Part shown: positions 52,040 to 59,956 of the stretch, in pieces | Numbering within the stretch: position 1 is the stretch's first letter | How the letters are laid out: each line of letters opens with the position of its first letter | DNA from: Cellulosimicrobium sp. ES-005 | GTDB taxonomy: Bacteria > Actinomycetota > Actinomycetes > Actinomycetales > Cellulomonadaceae | Length of the DNA: 64,000 nucleotides | Reading direction: 5' to 3' | Assembly: GCF_040448685.1 (NCBI RefSeq) | Contig: NZ_CP159290.1 | Span: forward strand, 124,001-188,000 | Made by a program: the position numbers and the translations under genes | Notes under the pieces: model-generated | Database searches by the model: none | What the model saw: the letters and a program-made list of their open reading frames with translations, nothing else | What the model was told of the DNA's origin: nothing

Positions 52040-53107
52040 TCATCGGTCCTTCGCGTAGGCGAACAGGTCCTTCTCGCGCGTCGTGGCCAGGGCGACGGCG
52101 ACGCCTGCCACGGCACCCGCCAGCACGGACAGGGTCACGCGCGCACCGAGGATCGCGCCGACCAGCAGGTCGCCGTCCCGGCCGAACCAGGCGAGGGAGA
52201 GCGACATCCCGACAGCTACCGCCGGAGCGGTCCACAGCACCGACTCCAGCGACACGATCGTCCACAGGTCACGCCGTCGCATCCCGTCGTGGAGGGCCGT
52301 GGCGAGCTCCACCCGGCGAGCCCGTACGGTGACGAGGGCCACGGCGGCAGCGATCAGCCCGACGAGGAGCCCTCCGAACCGGGTGACGCGCTCGTGGAAC
52401 AGCCCGGCGCCATCGAGCCCGGAACCCAGCATGGAGTTGAGCTGCTGCACCTGGGGGACGTCGTCGGCATCGCCGCCCGGCCGGAGCACGGTGAAGAGGA
52501 GGGGGTTCAGCTCCGTGGTCATCGGCCACGCCTCGACCCAGCACTCGTCGAAGGGTGCGCGGTACCCGGTGACGCTCACCGCGAGATAGCCGTACCCGTC
52601 CCTCCGCCCGTCGCGAGGGTAGGCGTAGGTGCCCGCGAGGCGAGACGTCCCGGTCGTCGCGGAGAGCCGGTCGCCGAGCTCGAGGCCGAGCGTCGCGACG
52701 GCGTCGTCAGTCAGGATCAGGCCCGGCCCGCCGTCGGTCGTGGCGCCGACGACGGCCGGGAACCCTGGACTCGCGTCGGCGGCGGGCATCGGGGCACCGG
52801 GAAGGGCGACGGCGGCGACGGGCTCGTCCGGTCGGACGGTGAGCGCACCCGCGGCGTGCACCCCGGGCAGATCGCGCAACGACTCGCACCGCGCGCCGTC
52901 GACCCGGCCCGGTGCCGAGATCGTGAGGACCGACCCACCCGCCGCCCGGAAGTCCGCGGCCTGCTGTTCGAGCGTCGCCACGGTCGAGATCTCGGCGACC
53001 GTCGCGGTCACCACCAGGCCGATCAGCACCAGCGCCAGCGTGACGCAGCGTGCGGTACCTGTGGAAGCGTTGCGCCACGCCTCGCGCAGGATCGAGCGCA
53101 GCCTCAT
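52040..53107 (-). CDS. FtsX-like ABC permease of the lactococcin-972-type cluster
   Basis: 355 residues from ATG 53105-53107. One N-terminal membrane helix (ARCVTLALVLIGLVVTATVA) is followed by a large extracellular domain (about residues 50-235). Three C-terminal helices follow (GGLLVGLIAAAVALVTVRAR; LWTAPAVAVGMSLSLAWFG; LSVLAGAVAGVAVALATT): the MacB/FtsX layout. It is coupled to the ATPase gene by a 4-nt overlap. In lactococcin-972-type loci such transporters are assigned to bacteriocin export or producer self-protection. Confidence 0.8.
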   Translation of the reverse strand: MRLRSILREAWRNASTGTARCVTLALVLIGLVVTATVAEISTVATLEQQAADFRAAGGSVLTISAPGRVDGARCESLRDLPGVHAAGALTVRPDEPVAAVALPGAPMPAADASPGFPAVVGATTDGGPGLILTDDAVATLGLELGDRLSATTGTSRLAGTYAYPRDGRRDGYGYLAVSVTGYRAPFDECWVEAWPMTTELNPLLFTVLRPGGDADDVPQVQQLNSMLGSGLDGAGLFHERVTRFGGLLVGLIAAAVALVTVRARRVELATALHDGMRRRDLWTIVSLESVLWTAPAVAVGMSLSLAWFGRDGDLLVGAILGARVTLSVLAGAVAGVAVALATTREKDLFAYAKDR

Positions 53108-53712
53108 GCGGCGGGGTCCAGCGTCAGGTCGACGTGGTCCGAGCAGGAGTCGCGGGTCGCGGCGTCGTGGGTCGCGACGACGATGATCGTCCCGGGCGAG
53201 CGCAGCGCACCGAGGGACTCGTTGACGGTGCGGGCGGTCGGCAGGTCGAGCTGGGCGGTCGGCTCGTCCACGAGCAGGAGACCCGGTTCCGACGCGATGG
53301 CTCGTGCCAGCATCAGGCGCTGCGCCTCCCCGCCCGAGAGGCGGCGGAACTGCTGCTGCGCGATGTCGTCGAGCCCGAACCTGCTCAGGAGGTCGGCGGC
53401 TCGTCGCTCCGCCTCTCGGGGGTGCAGCCCCCGGACGAGCAGCGGGAGCGCGACGTGGTCGAGCGCCGAGCGCCGCGGCGTCCCGTGCGGGTTCTGGAAC
53501 ACCCATCCGGTCCGCTCGATGCCGTCCCGCGCGACGGTGCCCTCGCGGGGTTCCTCCCACCCGGCGAGCAGGCCGAGCAGGGTGCTCTTGCCCGACCCCG
53601 ACGGACCGGTGAGCGCGTAGGTGCGACCTGGCCGCAGATCGAGGTCGAGCCCGCGGAAGAGCCAGGGGCGCCGGGGGAAGTGGTGCCCGAGGCCGGTCGC
53701 CGTCACGCGCAC
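53104..53712 (-). CDS. ABC ATPase of the lactococcin-972-type cluster
   Basis: 202 residues from GTG 53710-53712. Walker A TGPSGSGKSTLLGLL, Q-loop GWVFQNPHGT, signature RLSGGEAQRLMLARAI, Walker B LLLVDEPTAQLD, and H-loop VATHDAATRDS: all complete. It is the short LolD/MacB-type ATPase used with FtsX-like permeases. Overlaps both neighbours. Confidence 0.9.
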   Translation of the reverse strand: MRVTATGLGHHFPRRPWLFRGLDLDLRPGRTYALTGPSGSGKSTLLGLLAGWEEPREGTVARDGIERTGWVFQNPHGTPRRSALDHVALPLLVRGLHPREAERRAADLLSRFGLDDIAQQQFRRLSGGEAQRLMLARAIASEPGLLLVDEPTAQLDLPTARTVNESLGALRSPGTIIVVATHDAATRDSCSDHVDLTLDPAA

Positions 53713-54737
53713 GGGGCGTCCGGCCGGGGCGACGTGTCGACGGCGGTCGGCGGGGTGCCGTCGAACAGGACGAACGTCTGCCCGAGCTCGGACCCGACGA
53801 CCCGCAGCCTGTGGGGCACGGCGTCCGTGGTCACGCAGGTCGTCCCGTCAGGTGCCGTGATCACGGCGGACGGTGGGACGACCGACACGTCGACCGGTTC
53901 TGCCAACCGCAGCTGACCGACCGGCGCCTCGTCGCCCGTGCCTGCTTGCTGGAGCGAGGGCGCTGCGTCGAGCTGTGCGAGCAGTGCTGGGTCGGTGACC
54001 GGGTTCTGCGGCTCGACCGCGACGTCGATCCCGTCCACACGGAGCGTGCGCGCCCCGGCGACGAGGTCGGACGGCGCGCCGTCGCGCAATGCGACGCCTG
54101 CCAGCGTGCCGGGCGTCACGATGAGCTCCGCGCCGGCCTCGAGCTGGCTCCCTGTCGTGACCGAGCACTCCGCGACGGTGACCGAGGGTCCGGGGATCCA
54201 GAGGAAACGAGATCGCGGAACGGAGGTGAGGGCCGAGGGGTCACCGAGGTCGTCGAAGAGTGCGTTGACGGCACGCAGGGTCTTCGTGCCGAGCGTTCCG
54301 GTGGCCTCGACCGGGTGCCCCAGACGCGTCAGCTCCTCCTGCAGCGCCCGCACGTCGTTGCCCTGGGTGCCGACCGGAAGGTCCCGCCACAGCGGGAGCG
54401 TCGTCGCGAGCGCGACGACCGGTGCGTCGTCGAGCCAGAGCGGCGCGGTCCCGGACTCGATGGTCGAGCCGGGACGGCAGTCGAAGCGTGTGACGAGACC
54501 GCTACCGGGTGATGCCAGCCCCGACTCCTCGCCACGGGCGACGGCGAGCCGGACGGAGCGGACGTCGTCGAACGTCGCGGACCGGACCTCGAAGGTGGTG
54601 ATGGGAGCGGGAGGTCGAAGGGCTGCGGGGACGGCCGGGGACGTCCACGCGGCACCGAGAACGACCCCCACGGCGACGAGCGTCAGTGCGCCGATCACCC
54701 ACAGGCCCACCGTGGCCGGGCTGCGACCCTCACTCAC
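53703..54737 (-). CDS. Membrane-anchored peptidoglycan-binding/HlyD-like accessory protein
   Basis: 344 residues from GTG 54735-54737. A signal anchor (VGLWVIGALTLVAVGVVLGA) is followed by extracellular beta-rich sequence. A peptidoglycan-binding type 1-like repeat is seen near residues 123-160 (GTQGNDVRALQEELTRLGHP). The C-terminal part has barrel-type strands of membrane-fusion proteins (TVAECSVTTGSQLEAGAELI). It probably links the ABC transporter to the cell wall. Overlaps the lipoprotein gene (8 nt) and the ATPase gene (10 nt). Confidence 0.75.
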   Translation of the reverse strand: MSEGRSPATVGLWVIGALTLVAVGVVLGAAWTSPAVPAALRPPAPITTFEVRSATFDDVRSVRLAVARGEESGLASPGSGLVTRFDCRPGSTIESGTAPLWLDDAPVVALATTLPLWRDLPVGTQGNDVRALQEELTRLGHPVEATGTLGTKTLRAVNALFDDLGDPSALTSVPRSRFLWIPGPSVTVAECSVTTGSQLEAGAELIVTPGTLAGVALRDGAPSDLVAGARTLRVDGIDVAVEPQNPVTDPALLAQLDAAPSLQQAGTGDEAPVGQLRLAEPVDVSVVPPSAVITAPDGTTCVTTDAVPHRLRVVGSELGQTFVLFDGTPPTAVDTSPRPDAPCA

Positions 54738-55359
54738 CGGCCAGGCCGAGCGGGTCGCTCGAGCACGACGTCAGCGCCTCGCGGAGCTCGGTCGACAGGG
54801 CGGCGAGGTCGGAGAACCGCCCCTCCATGTCGGTGAGGTAGTCGTCTGCCGCGTAGCCCGCCGGTACGACCTCGCGACGGACCAGGCACTCCGCCATGAT
54901 CGTCGGGACGTCGAGGTTGTCCGGGTTGGACGCCATGATGTCGTGCAGCGCCCCGACCGTGTCGGCGCTCGACTCACGCTCGCAGGTCTTCACGACCTCG
55001 TACGGGTCGCTCCCGTCCGGCAGGGGCGAGGCCTCGTACGACCCGTCGGGCTCGAAGCCGGAGAAGGTCACGCCCTCCGCCTCGAGGCACGTGCGGAACT
55101 TCTCCTCCATCTCCGCGTACTCCGCGTCCGTGATCTCCTCGTCGGCGAGCGCCTGACGAGCGAAGTCGGACCCGGCGTCGGAGTAGAAGGCCGTGAACTC
55201 GGCGGCGTAGGGGCCGTCGAACGCGGGAACGTCGACGGCCGTCCCGTCGTCGACGCTCGACCCGACGGAATCCGGGGTGCCGCACGCGGCAAGGAGCGGG
55301 ACGAGGGCGGCGAGAGCCGCCGCGGCGACGCGTCGCCGCGTCGACCTGCGAAGAGACAT
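54730..55359 (-). CDS. Lipoprotein of the bacteriocin cluster
   Basis: 209 residues from ATG 55359. Arg-rich start and lipobox LAAC at about residue 26. The mature part is acidic with paired cysteines (FRTCLEAEGVTFSGFEPDGS, KTCERESSADT, AECLVRREV, LTSCSSD), likely disulphide-linked. It lies 90 nt downstream of the bacteriocin gene and overlaps the following transporter-accessory gene. Surface exposure and position suggest a role in immunity or export; not proven. Confidence 0.7.
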   Translation of the reverse strand: MSLRRSTRRRVAAAALAALVPLLAACGTPDSVGSSVDDGTAVDVPAFDGPYAAEFTAFYSDAGSDFARQALADEEITDAEYAEMEEKFRTCLEAEGVTFSGFEPDGSYEASPLPDGSDPYEVVKTCERESSADTVGALHDIMASNPDNLDVPTIMAECLVRREVVPAGYAADDYLTDMEGRFSDLAALSTELREALTSCSSDPLGLAGE

Positions 55360-55449
55360 GATGCTCCGATCACTGCGGTCGTCGGGGACGGGCGGGCCCG
55401 CGTGCCGCCGAGCGACGGCGTCCGGACGCTCGGCAGCACGTGAGTCGAA

Positions 55450-55746
55450 CTACTTGACGTCGTAGTACGCCTTGTTCCCGAACCAACGGACCTCGTCCCA
55501 CTGGTACGACCACTTCCCCGCGGAGACCCAACCGGAGCTGCGGAGCCCGTTCTCCCCGTAGGTCGAGGACTTGTGGACCCGGCTGCCGTGGTAGTAGTGC
55601 GACCAGACGTCCTTGGCGTCGGCGCCGTGGTCCCACGTGCCTCCCACGGACGGGTAGCTGATCGTCGCGCTGGCGGGGCCAGCCGCTCCGAGCGCGACAC
55701 CCGCGGCGAGCGTGGCAGTGATGACCGCCGTCTTGACCTTTCGCAT
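55450..55746 (-). CDS. Lactococcin 972-family bacteriocin precursor
   Basis: 98 residues from ATG 55744-55746, behind GAGGGGG. Sec signal peptide MRKVKTAVITATLAAGVALG to ASA, then a mature peptide of about 70 residues starting TISYPSVGGTWDHGAD. The pattern GGTWDHG, VWSHYYHGSRVHKSSTYG, SSGWVSAGKWSYQWD and the final NKAYYDVK is that of the lactococcin 972 family, which inhibits septum formation by binding lipid II in Lactococcus. The four genes that follow form its transport/immunity cluster. Confidence 0.9.
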   Translation of the reverse strand: MRKVKTAVITATLAAGVALGAAGPASATISYPSVGGTWDHGADAKDVWSHYYHGSRVHKSSTYGENGLRSSGWVSAGKWSYQWDEVRWFGNKAYYDVK

Positions 55747-55817
55747 CAATCCCCCTCAGTGTTGATCGGTCGTCCGCAGTAAAGCGCCGAGGTGAGACGA
55801 TTCATCGGGTATGTCCG

Positions 55818-56250
55818 TTATCCGAGACGCGGAGACGCCGGGACCTCGTCGTAGACCTCGCCGGGGAGCCGGACGGTCACGACGAGGCCGCCCTCGGGTC
55901 GCGCGGCGAGCGTGACGGAACCGCCGTGGGCGCCCACCACGGCGCGGACGATCGACAGCCCGAGCCCGAGCCCGCTCCCCGTGCCGTCGCCGGTGCGCTC
56001 GCCGCCCAGCCGCCGGAAGGGCTCGAACAGGCCCGGGAGGTCGTCGGGCGCGACGGGCGGACCGGGGTTGACGACCTCGAGCACGGCGTCGCCGCCGGCG
56101 TCGGACCGCGTGGCGACCCGCACCCAGCCGTCGTGGCGGAGGTTGTAGCGCTCGGCGTTCTCGACGAGGTTGCGCACGAGCTGCTCGAGCAGCAGCGGGT
56201 CGCCGGACGTCGGAGCCTCGTCGCACGACGCCTCGATCCGGACGGCGGGG
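55818..56250 (-). pseudogene. C-terminal remnant of a sensor histidine kinase
   Basis: About 140 residues with the HATPase motifs only: LLLEQLVRNLVENAERYNLR (N box), VVNPGPPVAPDDLPGLFEPF (G1 region), GTGSGLGLGLSIVRAVVGAH (G2). Similarity ends at about 56240 where the DNA becomes the end of an FtsX-type permease on the opposite strand. The membrane, sensor and His-acceptor domains and the partner regulator are missing. It is upstream of the bacteriocin gene, so a former regulatory system may have been lost. Confidence 0.75.
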
Positions 56251-56433
56251 GTCGTGCTGGGCGTCGTCGCGACCACCGCGTACGCGGCGCTGCGCGCGTG
56301 GCCGACCCACGTCCCGGCCTGGGCGTCGCTCGGCGGCCTCGCCGCGACCGTCATCGTCGGCGTGGTCGCGGGCCTCTACCCGGCCGAGCGCGCGGCGCGG
56401 CTCTCACCGACGGAGGCCCTGGCCGTCCGGTGA
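56235..56433 (+). pseudogene. C-terminal remnant of an FtsX/MacB-type permease
   Basis: The last 65 residues of an FtsX-like permease are readable: TAGVVLGVVATTAYAALRAW, AWASLGGLAATVIVGVVAGL and YPAERAARLSPTEALAVR, the invariant ending of MacB-type transporters. The N-terminal domain and other helices are absent. The junction with the kinase remnant at about 56240 is a rearrangement scar. Confidence 0.75.
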
Positions 56434-57327
56434 GCGCCAGCCCGCGAGGACGCGGTCGAGCGCCGCGCGGCCCGCGGGCCCCCAGCGGGTCTTGCCGCCG
56501 GGCAGCCCGCGGTCCCCGTTCTGCCCCATGAGCAGGAGGAAGAGGGCCTTGAGCGCCGCCAGCCCGCGGGCGCGCCGGACCGTCGCGTCGTCGGCGCGCC
56601 CGTAGGCGTCGAAGAAGCGCGCGGCGGTGCCCGCGGGCAGCAGCACCCAGGCGGCGGCGAGGTCCCACGCGGGGTCGCCCGCGAACAGGTCGCCGAAGTC
56701 GACGACGCCCGCGAGCGTCCCGTCCGCGACGACGACGTTCGCGGGGTGCAGGTCCCCGTGCACCCACACGGGCGGCCCCTCCCACGCGGTGGCCGCGACG
56801 GCGTCGGCCCAGACCGCCCGGACGTCGGCGGCGTCGTCGGGGGCGACGGCGCGCAGGAACCCCTCGAAGCCGTCCGTGGCGTCGCGGGGGTGGGCGCCCC
56901 GGTCCGTGGACGTCGGCGCGTCGGCGGGCGCCGCGACGTGCAGCGCCCGGAGGAAGCCCGCCAGCGCGTCGGCGGCGTGCGCGCCCCGGGTGATCGTGCC
57001 GTGGTCCAGCGGCTCGCCGGAGACCCAGGTCATGACCGTCCAGTGCCGCGGGAGACGCGCGGACGGCTCGCCGTGCCGCACCGGCGTCGGCACGGGGAGC
57101 GGGAGGTGCGGCGCGAGCACGGGCAGCCACCGCCGCTCCTTGAGCTGGGGCTCCGGCGTCGGGTCCATGCGCTGCACCCGGACGGCCAGGTCGTCGCCGA
57201 GCCGCCACATCTGGTTTCCCCAGCCGCCCGCGACCTCGCGGAGCGGCAGCGCGGCGAGGTCGGGGTGCTGCGCCGCCAGCGCCTCGCGGACGAGGTCGGC
57301 GGTGATCGGGGTCTCCGTGGCGCTCAT
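56404..57327 (-). CDS. Aminoglycoside phosphotransferase-family kinase
   Basis: 307 residues from ATG 57325-57327; a GTG at 57336 is the alternative. The kinase fold shows GGWGNQMWRLGDDLAVRVQR, the catalytic loop VWVHGDLHPANVVVADG and the metal-binding DFGDLFAGDPAWDLA. The APH family phosphorylates aminoglycosides, homoserine, sugars or other small molecules; resistance cannot be claimed from sequence alone. The 3' end overlaps the permease remnant by 30 nt. Confidence 0.85.
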   Translation of the reverse strand: MSATETPITADLVREALAAQHPDLAALPLREVAGGWGNQMWRLGDDLAVRVQRMDPTPEPQLKERRWLPVLAPHLPLPVPTPVRHGEPSARLPRHWTVMTWVSGEPLDHGTITRGAHAADALAGFLRALHVAAPADAPTSTDRGAHPRDATDGFEGFLRAVAPDDAADVRAVWADAVAATAWEGPPVWVHGDLHPANVVVADGTLAGVVDFGDLFAGDPAWDLAAAWVLLPAGTAARFFDAYGRADDATVRRARGLAALKALFLLLMGQNGDRGLPGGKTRWGPAGRAALDRVLAGWRSPDGQGLRR

Positions 57328-57354
57328 CGCGCCCACGGTACTGACGCGGCGACC

Positions 57355-58851
57355 CTACGCGGCGACGTCACCCTTCAGGGTGTCGCGGGCCGCGACCGAG
57401 TGGCGGTAGCCGTAGAACGCGTAGATCACCAGGCCCACGACGACCCAGCCGAGGAACCGGAGCCACGTGAGGGTCGTGAGGTTCGCCATGAGCCACAGGC
57501 ACGCGACGCCGGACACGATCGGCAGCACGGGCGACCACGGGACCTTGAACGAGCGCTGCAGGTCGGGGCGCGAGCGGCGCAGGACCGGGATGCCGAAGCT
57601 CACGAGGACGAACGCCGAGAGCGTCCCGATGTTGATCATCTCCTCGAGCAGCTCCACCTGGGACAGCCCGGCGATGAGCGCGACGACGACCCCCACCCCC
57701 ACCTGGAGGCGGATCGGCGTGTGGTACCGGTGCGAGGTCCGGGAGATGCCGCGAGGGAGGAGGCCGTCGCGGCTCATCGCGAAGACGACGCGCGTGAGCC
57801 CGAGGAGCAGCACCATGATCACCGTCGTCAGGCCGACGAGGATGCCCACGGAGATGACCCGTCCGGCCCAGTCGGCGCCCACGAGGATGAACGCCGTCGT
57901 GAGCGACGGCGCGTCGGACTCCGCGAGCTCGGTGTACGACACCATGCCCGTCACGACGAGCGTCACGAGGATGTACAGGACCGTGACGATCGCGAGGCCG
58001 CCGAGGATGCCGCGCGGGAGCGTGCGCTGCGGGTCCTTGGCCTCCTCGGCCGTGGTCGCGACGACGTCGAACCCGATGAACGCGAAGAACACGAGCGCGG
58101 CGCCCGCGAGCAGGCCCATGACGCCGTACGTCGTGGGCTCGAGCCCCGTGAGGAAGCCGACGAGCGGCTGCTCGAGCGCGGTCTGCTCCGGCGCGGGCTG
58201 GGCGGGCGGCACGAACGGCGAGTAGTTCGACGCGTCGACGAAGAAGAACCCGACGACGATGACGAACAGCGTGATGCCGACCTTGATGACGGTGAACACG
58301 CTGTTGACGCGCGTGCTGAGCTTGGTGCCGATCGCGAGCAGCGTGGTGAACACCGCGACGATGAACACCGGGCCCCACTCGAGGTCGACCGGACCGATCG
58401 GGACGGTCAGCGGCAGGTCGATGCCGAACAGCCCGAACGCGTCACCGAGGTAGACGCCCCAGAACTTCGCGATGACCGCCGACGCGAGCAGCATCTCCAG
58501 GATGAGGTCCCACCCGATGATCCACGCGACGAGCTCGCCCATGGTCGCGTAGGAGAACGTGTACGCCGACCCGGCGACGGGGATCGCGGAGGCGAACTCG
58601 GCGTAGCACATGACGGCCAGGGCGCACACGATCGACGCGATGACGAACGAGACGATGACGCTGGGCCCGGCGTAGTTCGCGGCTGCCGTCGCGCCGACGG
58701 AGAAGATGCCCGCGCCGACCGCGACCGCGACCCCCAGGACCGCGAGGTCCCAGGACGTCAGGCTGCGCTTGAGCGAGCGCTCCGGGTCGTCGATCGCCGC
58801 GAGCGAGTCCTCGACGGACTTGCGACGGAACAGGCCGGTCCTCGTGGCCAC
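57355..58851 (-). CDS. APC-family amino acid permease
   Basis: 498 residues with 12 or more membrane helices. The first helix motif is LAVLGVAVAVGAGIFSVGAT, followed by CYAEFASAIPVAGSAYTFSY, FAFIGFDVVATTAEEAKDPQ and RTLPRGI. This is the cationic-amino-acid-transporter/YfnA branch of the APC superfamily. It exchanges or imports amino acids using the proton gradient; specificity is unknown. GTG start; single gene. Confidence 0.9.
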   Translation of the reverse strand: MATRTGLFRRKSVEDSLAAIDDPERSLKRSLTSWDLAVLGVAVAVGAGIFSVGATAAANYAGPSVIVSFVIASIVCALAVMCYAEFASAIPVAGSAYTFSYATMGELVAWIIGWDLILEMLLASAVIAKFWGVYLGDAFGLFGIDLPLTVPIGPVDLEWGPVFIVAVFTTLLAIGTKLSTRVNSVFTVIKVGITLFVIVVGFFFVDASNYSPFVPPAQPAPEQTALEQPLVGFLTGLEPTTYGVMGLLAGAALVFFAFIGFDVVATTAEEAKDPQRTLPRGILGGLAIVTVLYILVTLVVTGMVSYTELAESDAPSLTTAFILVGADWAGRVISVGILVGLTTVIMVLLLGLTRVVFAMSRDGLLPRGISRTSHRYHTPIRLQVGVGVVVALIAGLSQVELLEEMINIGTLSAFVLVSFGIPVLRRSRPDLQRSFKVPWSPVLPIVSGVACLWLMANLTTLTWLRFLGWVVVGLVIYAFYGYRHSVAARDTLKGDVAA

Positions 58852-58954
58852 GGGTGCGCCTCCCCGGCGTCGGTGACAGGTCCGTCCATTGAACCGGTCC
58901 CGTGCCCTCGTCGCGCGGCGGGCGGCCCGGCGTGGTGTCCCGGGCCGACGGCGG

Positions 58955-59242
58955 TCAGGCCGGGTGCCAGCGCGCTCCCCAACGGCGGGTCAGGCGACCG
59001 CCCGACGTCGCGGCGTGGGCGCGCACGCCGGCCTCCACCGCGTCGGCGACCGTGTGCGCGGCGGCGTCCGTGTCGGCGAGGAAGCGGACGGTGACGCGCG
59101 CCTCGCCGCGCACGACGCCGACGTCGTACGCCTCGACCGTCGTCAGGTCGCGCGCCGCGGCCGCGGCGGCGGGCAGCACGGCCTCGGGGTCGGCGCCCGG
59201 GCGCAGCAGGCCCACGGCGAGGGTCACGCGGTACGACGGCAC
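58955..59242 (-). CDS. Small uncharacterised protein
   Basis: 95 residues. Strand-helix-strand pattern: SYRVTLAVGLLRPG, AAAAARDLTTVEAYDVGVVR, ARVTVRFLADTDAAAHTVAD AV. It resembles a ferredoxin-like alpha/beta fold. It lies 3 nt downstream of the lipoprotein gene on the same strand. No family recognised. Confidence 0.6.
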   Translation of the reverse strand: MPSYRVTLAVGLLRPGADPEAVLPAAAAAARDLTTVEAYDVGVVRGEARVTVRFLADTDAAAHTVADAVEAGVRAHAATSGGRLTRRWGARWHPA

Positions 59243-59245
59243 GGC

Positions 59246-59794
59246 TCAGCCGAGCTCCGGGAGACCGGCCTCGTCGCACGGGTCGAGGTCGACCGGGCCG
59301 GACACGTCGAGGCGGACCAGGTCGCCGTCGGCGGTGACGCGCACCGACCACCCCGCCGGGTCCTCGGCCTCGACCGAGGCGGACCCGCCGTGCTCGGCCT
59401 CGACGACGCCCGAGGGTGCGCCGAAACCGTGCTCGTCGAGCACCGGGGCGATCGCGTCGGGGACGTCCGCGAGCAGGCCGTACGCGTCCGCGCCCCCCGG
59501 CGTGGCCCGGGCGTCGGGAAGGAAGACGACGCAGCGACCGTCGTCCTGCGCCGTCGCCGAGGCGCCCCCGTCGTCGTCGGCCCAGCCGTCCGCGCCGTAG
59601 ACGTCCTGGACGGCGGCGAGGACGTCCTGCCGGGCCTCCTCGTACCCCGCGACGGCGTCCGGTGCGGGCGGCGGCTCCGTCGGCTCGGCGTCGCCGCCGC
59701 ACGCGGCGAGCGTGGCGAGGGCGCCCAGCGCGAGCACCGCCCCGGCGGTGCGCGTCGTCGCGCCCCGGCGCGGTGTCGTGGCCTGCTCCGTCAT
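59246..59794 (-). CDS. Uncharacterised lipoprotein
   Basis: 182 residues from ATG 59792-59794 behind GAGGGGG. The lipobox is LAACGG at about residue 32, then a Pro/Glu spacer. The mature part has a helix (YEEARQDVLAAVQDVYGADG) and beta strands (RCVVFLPDARATPG, SVRVTADGDLVRLDVSGP), with two Cys that could pair. Divergent from the WXG100-calpain gene across 162 nt, so the two could share control. Confidence 0.65.
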   Translation of the reverse strand: MTEQATTPRRGATTRTAGAVLALGALATLAACGGDAEPTEPPPAPDAVAGYEEARQDVLAAVQDVYGADGWADDDGGASATAQDDGRCVVFLPDARATPGGADAYGLLADVPDAIAPVLDEHGFGAPSGVVEAEHGGSASVEAEDPAGWSVRVTADGDLVRLDVSGPVDLDPCDEAGLPELG

Positions 59795-59956
59795 GGTCCC
59801 CCTCGGTCGTCGCGTGCGTCGTCCGCGGGGGACGCTACCAGCGCGCACCGACGCGAGGTCAGAGGTGCGGCCCGCGCGGGGATGGGGAGCGCGCACCATG
59901 GACCGGCGTGGGCGGACGGCGGTACCGTCTCGGCGACCTGCGGGCGAGGGGGAGAC

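Noticed and set aside
56404-57327. Antibiotic-resistance aminoglycoside phosphotransferase
   Set aside because: The APH fold is clear, but the family includes many kinases of other small molecules; resistance is not supported.
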